Shown: positions 5,455-6,438 of the stretch, piece by piece
Position numbering within the stretch: the first letter of the stretch is position 1
Layout: every line of letters starts with the position of its first letter
Source: Caldisericaceae bacterium
GTDB lineage: Bacteria > Calditrichota > Calditrichia > Calditrichales > Calditrichaceae
Direction of reading: 5' to 3'
Length of the DNA stretch: 6,438 bases
Assembly: GCA_021160885.1 (NCBI GenBank)
Contig: JAGHBR010000366.1
Span: 1-6,438, forward strand
Notes under the pieces: generated by a model
Database searches by the model: none
Seen by the model: only the letters and a program-made list of their open reading frames with translations
Told to the model about the DNA's origin: nothing
Position numbers and translations under genes: made by a program

Positions 5455-6438
5455 ATGAAAAGACGTTCTTTCATAATAGCCATGGCTGGTATCTGGGCCA
5501 GCCCTTTTTCACAGTTGGAAGCCATCTCTAAAAAGGACGATTTTGAGTATTGGGTTTGGCTTCATCCAGATTGTAGATATTCGCAGCAAGAATGGCAGCG
5601 TCATCTTGAAAAATTAAAAAAGGCCGGACTAAACAACTTGTTGGTCCAGGTTTACACCGGCGGGCATGCGCTTTTTCAAAATCAACTTCTCGCTGAACAA
5701 CCCTGTGATGTTCTTAAAACCATACTGCCCATAGCACAGAACTTAGATATGAACGTCCATGCCTGGATGTGGACTTTAATCAATCCTTCCGGGCAACTTA
5801 AACAAAAACATCCCGAATGGTATGTCATCAATAAACTGGGCCAATCTACGGTTGATCATCCGCCTTATGTGGGTTACTACAATTGGTTGTGTCCCGGCAA
5901 AAGCGAAGTGCGCCAGTACCTGATAAAAGTAGTAGATGCCCTGTTGCAATACGATGGACTGGCGGGCATTCATTTAGACTACATTCGCTTTCCAGATGTC
6001 ATTCTGCCGCCTGGCATTCAACCGAAGTACAATCTAAAACAGACCGAGGAACAGCCGCAGTTTGATTACTGTTATTGTACAGATTGTCAACAGGCCTTTA
6101 AAAAGACGCATGGCTTGAATCCCTTCCATTTAAAAAATGATGATGAAGCAATGCTCTGGAAAAAATTCCGTGAAAATCAGATAACTCAGATTGTAAAAAT
6201 GTTGAGCCACCGCGTTAAAAAGCGGGGCAAAATTGTCTTGGCCGCGGTTTTTGCCACGCCACACCTGGCCCGCAAATTTGTCCGGCAAAACTGGCCTGTC
6301 TGGCCATTGGACTACGTGTTTCCCATGATTTATCACGAATTTTACAATCAATCCCTCGCCTGGATTTTTGAAGCCTCGAAGCAAGGTGTCAAGGCCATTG
6401 GGCAAAACCAGAAACTCATTTCAGGCCTTTTTTTAGAC
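5455..6438 (+). CDS. GHL10-type glycoside hydrolase-like protein with twin-arginine signal, 3'-truncated by window edge
   Basis: The frame is open from ATG 5455 to the window end, giving 328 codons without a stop. The start follows AAGGAA (5445-5450) by four bases and lies 16 bases after the WG-repeat gene. The N-terminus MKRRSFIIAMAGIW has a twin-arginine pattern (K-R-R-S-F-I), with likely cleavage after L-E-A23. The body matches the glycosyl-hydrolase-like 10 family (GHL10, as in YngK/YddW proteins), predicted TIM barrels acting on envelope or extracellular polysaccharide. The barrel opening is YWVWLHPD (32-39). Also present are HAWMWTLINPSG, HPEWYVIN, WLCPGKSEVRQYL and the family hallmark GIHLDYIRFPD (171-181), with Asp175 a candidate active-site residue. 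YCYCTDC with C206-x-C208-x2-C211 follows, then DYVFPMIYHEF near 286-296. The missing 3' part should hold the end of the barrel and any C-terminal domain. Family call is strong; substrate unknown. Confidence 0.9.
   Translation, partial: MKRRSFIIAMAGIWASPFSQLEAISKKDDFEYWVWLHPDCRYSQQEWQRHLEKLKKAGLNNLLVQVYTGGHALFQNQLLAEQPCDVLKTILPIAQNLDMNVHAWMWTLINPSGQLKQKHPEWYVINKLGQSTVDHPPYVGYYNWLCPGKSEVRQYLIKVVDALLQYDGLAGIHLDYIRFPDVILPPGIQPKYNLKQTEEQPQFDYCYCTDCQQAFKKTHGLNPFHLKNDDEAMLWKKFRENQITQIVKMLSHRVKKRGKIVLAAVFATPHLARKFVRQNWPVWPLDYVFPMIYHEFYNQSLAWIFEASKQGVKAIGQNQKLISGLFLD

Noticed and set aside
5883..6065. Plus-strand 60-codon frame inside the GHL10 gene
   Set aside because: It overlaps the conserved GHL10 hallmark region in another frame and encodes a low-complexity, Arg/Ser-rich sequence without similarity to any family I recognise.
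1..6438. CRISPR arrays, tRNA or rRNA genes, insertion sequences, attachment sites
   Set aside because: Reading through the window showed no regularly spaced direct repeats, tRNA-like cloverleaf, rRNA segments, transposase motifs or terminal inverted repeats. The only repeats are the protein-level WG units.

Overview
The window looks like part of a bacterial chromosome from a Gram-negative-type organism of moderate GC. All five gene loci lie on the + strand. Four of the products carry export signals: one lipoprotein-like, two Sec-type, and one twin-arginine type. The combination of families (ROK sugar kinase, DUF4838, CBM9-like, WG repeats, GHL10 glycoside hydrolase-like) is typical of Bacteroidetes, Calditrichaeota and related lineages. 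That placement is an inference from family content and style; no marker gene is present.

Layout. (1) 2-544: C-terminal 180 codons of a ROK-family sugar kinase, cut by the window start, followed by a clear rho-independent terminator (553-586). (2) 629-3131: a large exported DUF4838-type, glycoside-hydrolase-like gene, intact in content but broken in reading frame. It has a one-base loss in a C run near 1513-1515, an in-frame TGA at 1603-1605, and a one-base loss in an A run at 2699-2704. Restoring the two bases gives 834 codons. (3) 3144-4247: exported CBM9-like protein, whose Shine-Dalgarno overlaps the stop of the broken gene. (4) 4248-4424: 177-bp non-coding gap with no convincing promoter or terminator. 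(5) 4425-5438: exported protein made almost entirely of WG repeats (8 full plus 1 partial). (6) 5455-6438: 5' 328 codons of a GHL10-type glycoside hydrolase-like protein with a twin-arginine signal, running off the window end.

How it fits together. The exported proteins suggest extracytoplasmic recognition and cleavage of a glycan, and the cytoplasmic ROK kinase would suit phosphorylation of a released sugar. The kinase is, however, separated from the rest by a terminator. No transporter, SusC/D pair or regulator is visible, and the substrate cannot be read from the sequence. DUF4838, CBM9-like and WG families are poorly characterised, so this is a plausible but undefined carbohydrate locus, not a demonstrated new system. 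The most checkable oddity is the triple lesion in the DUF4838 gene, which is either sequencing error at homopolymers or genuine gene decay.
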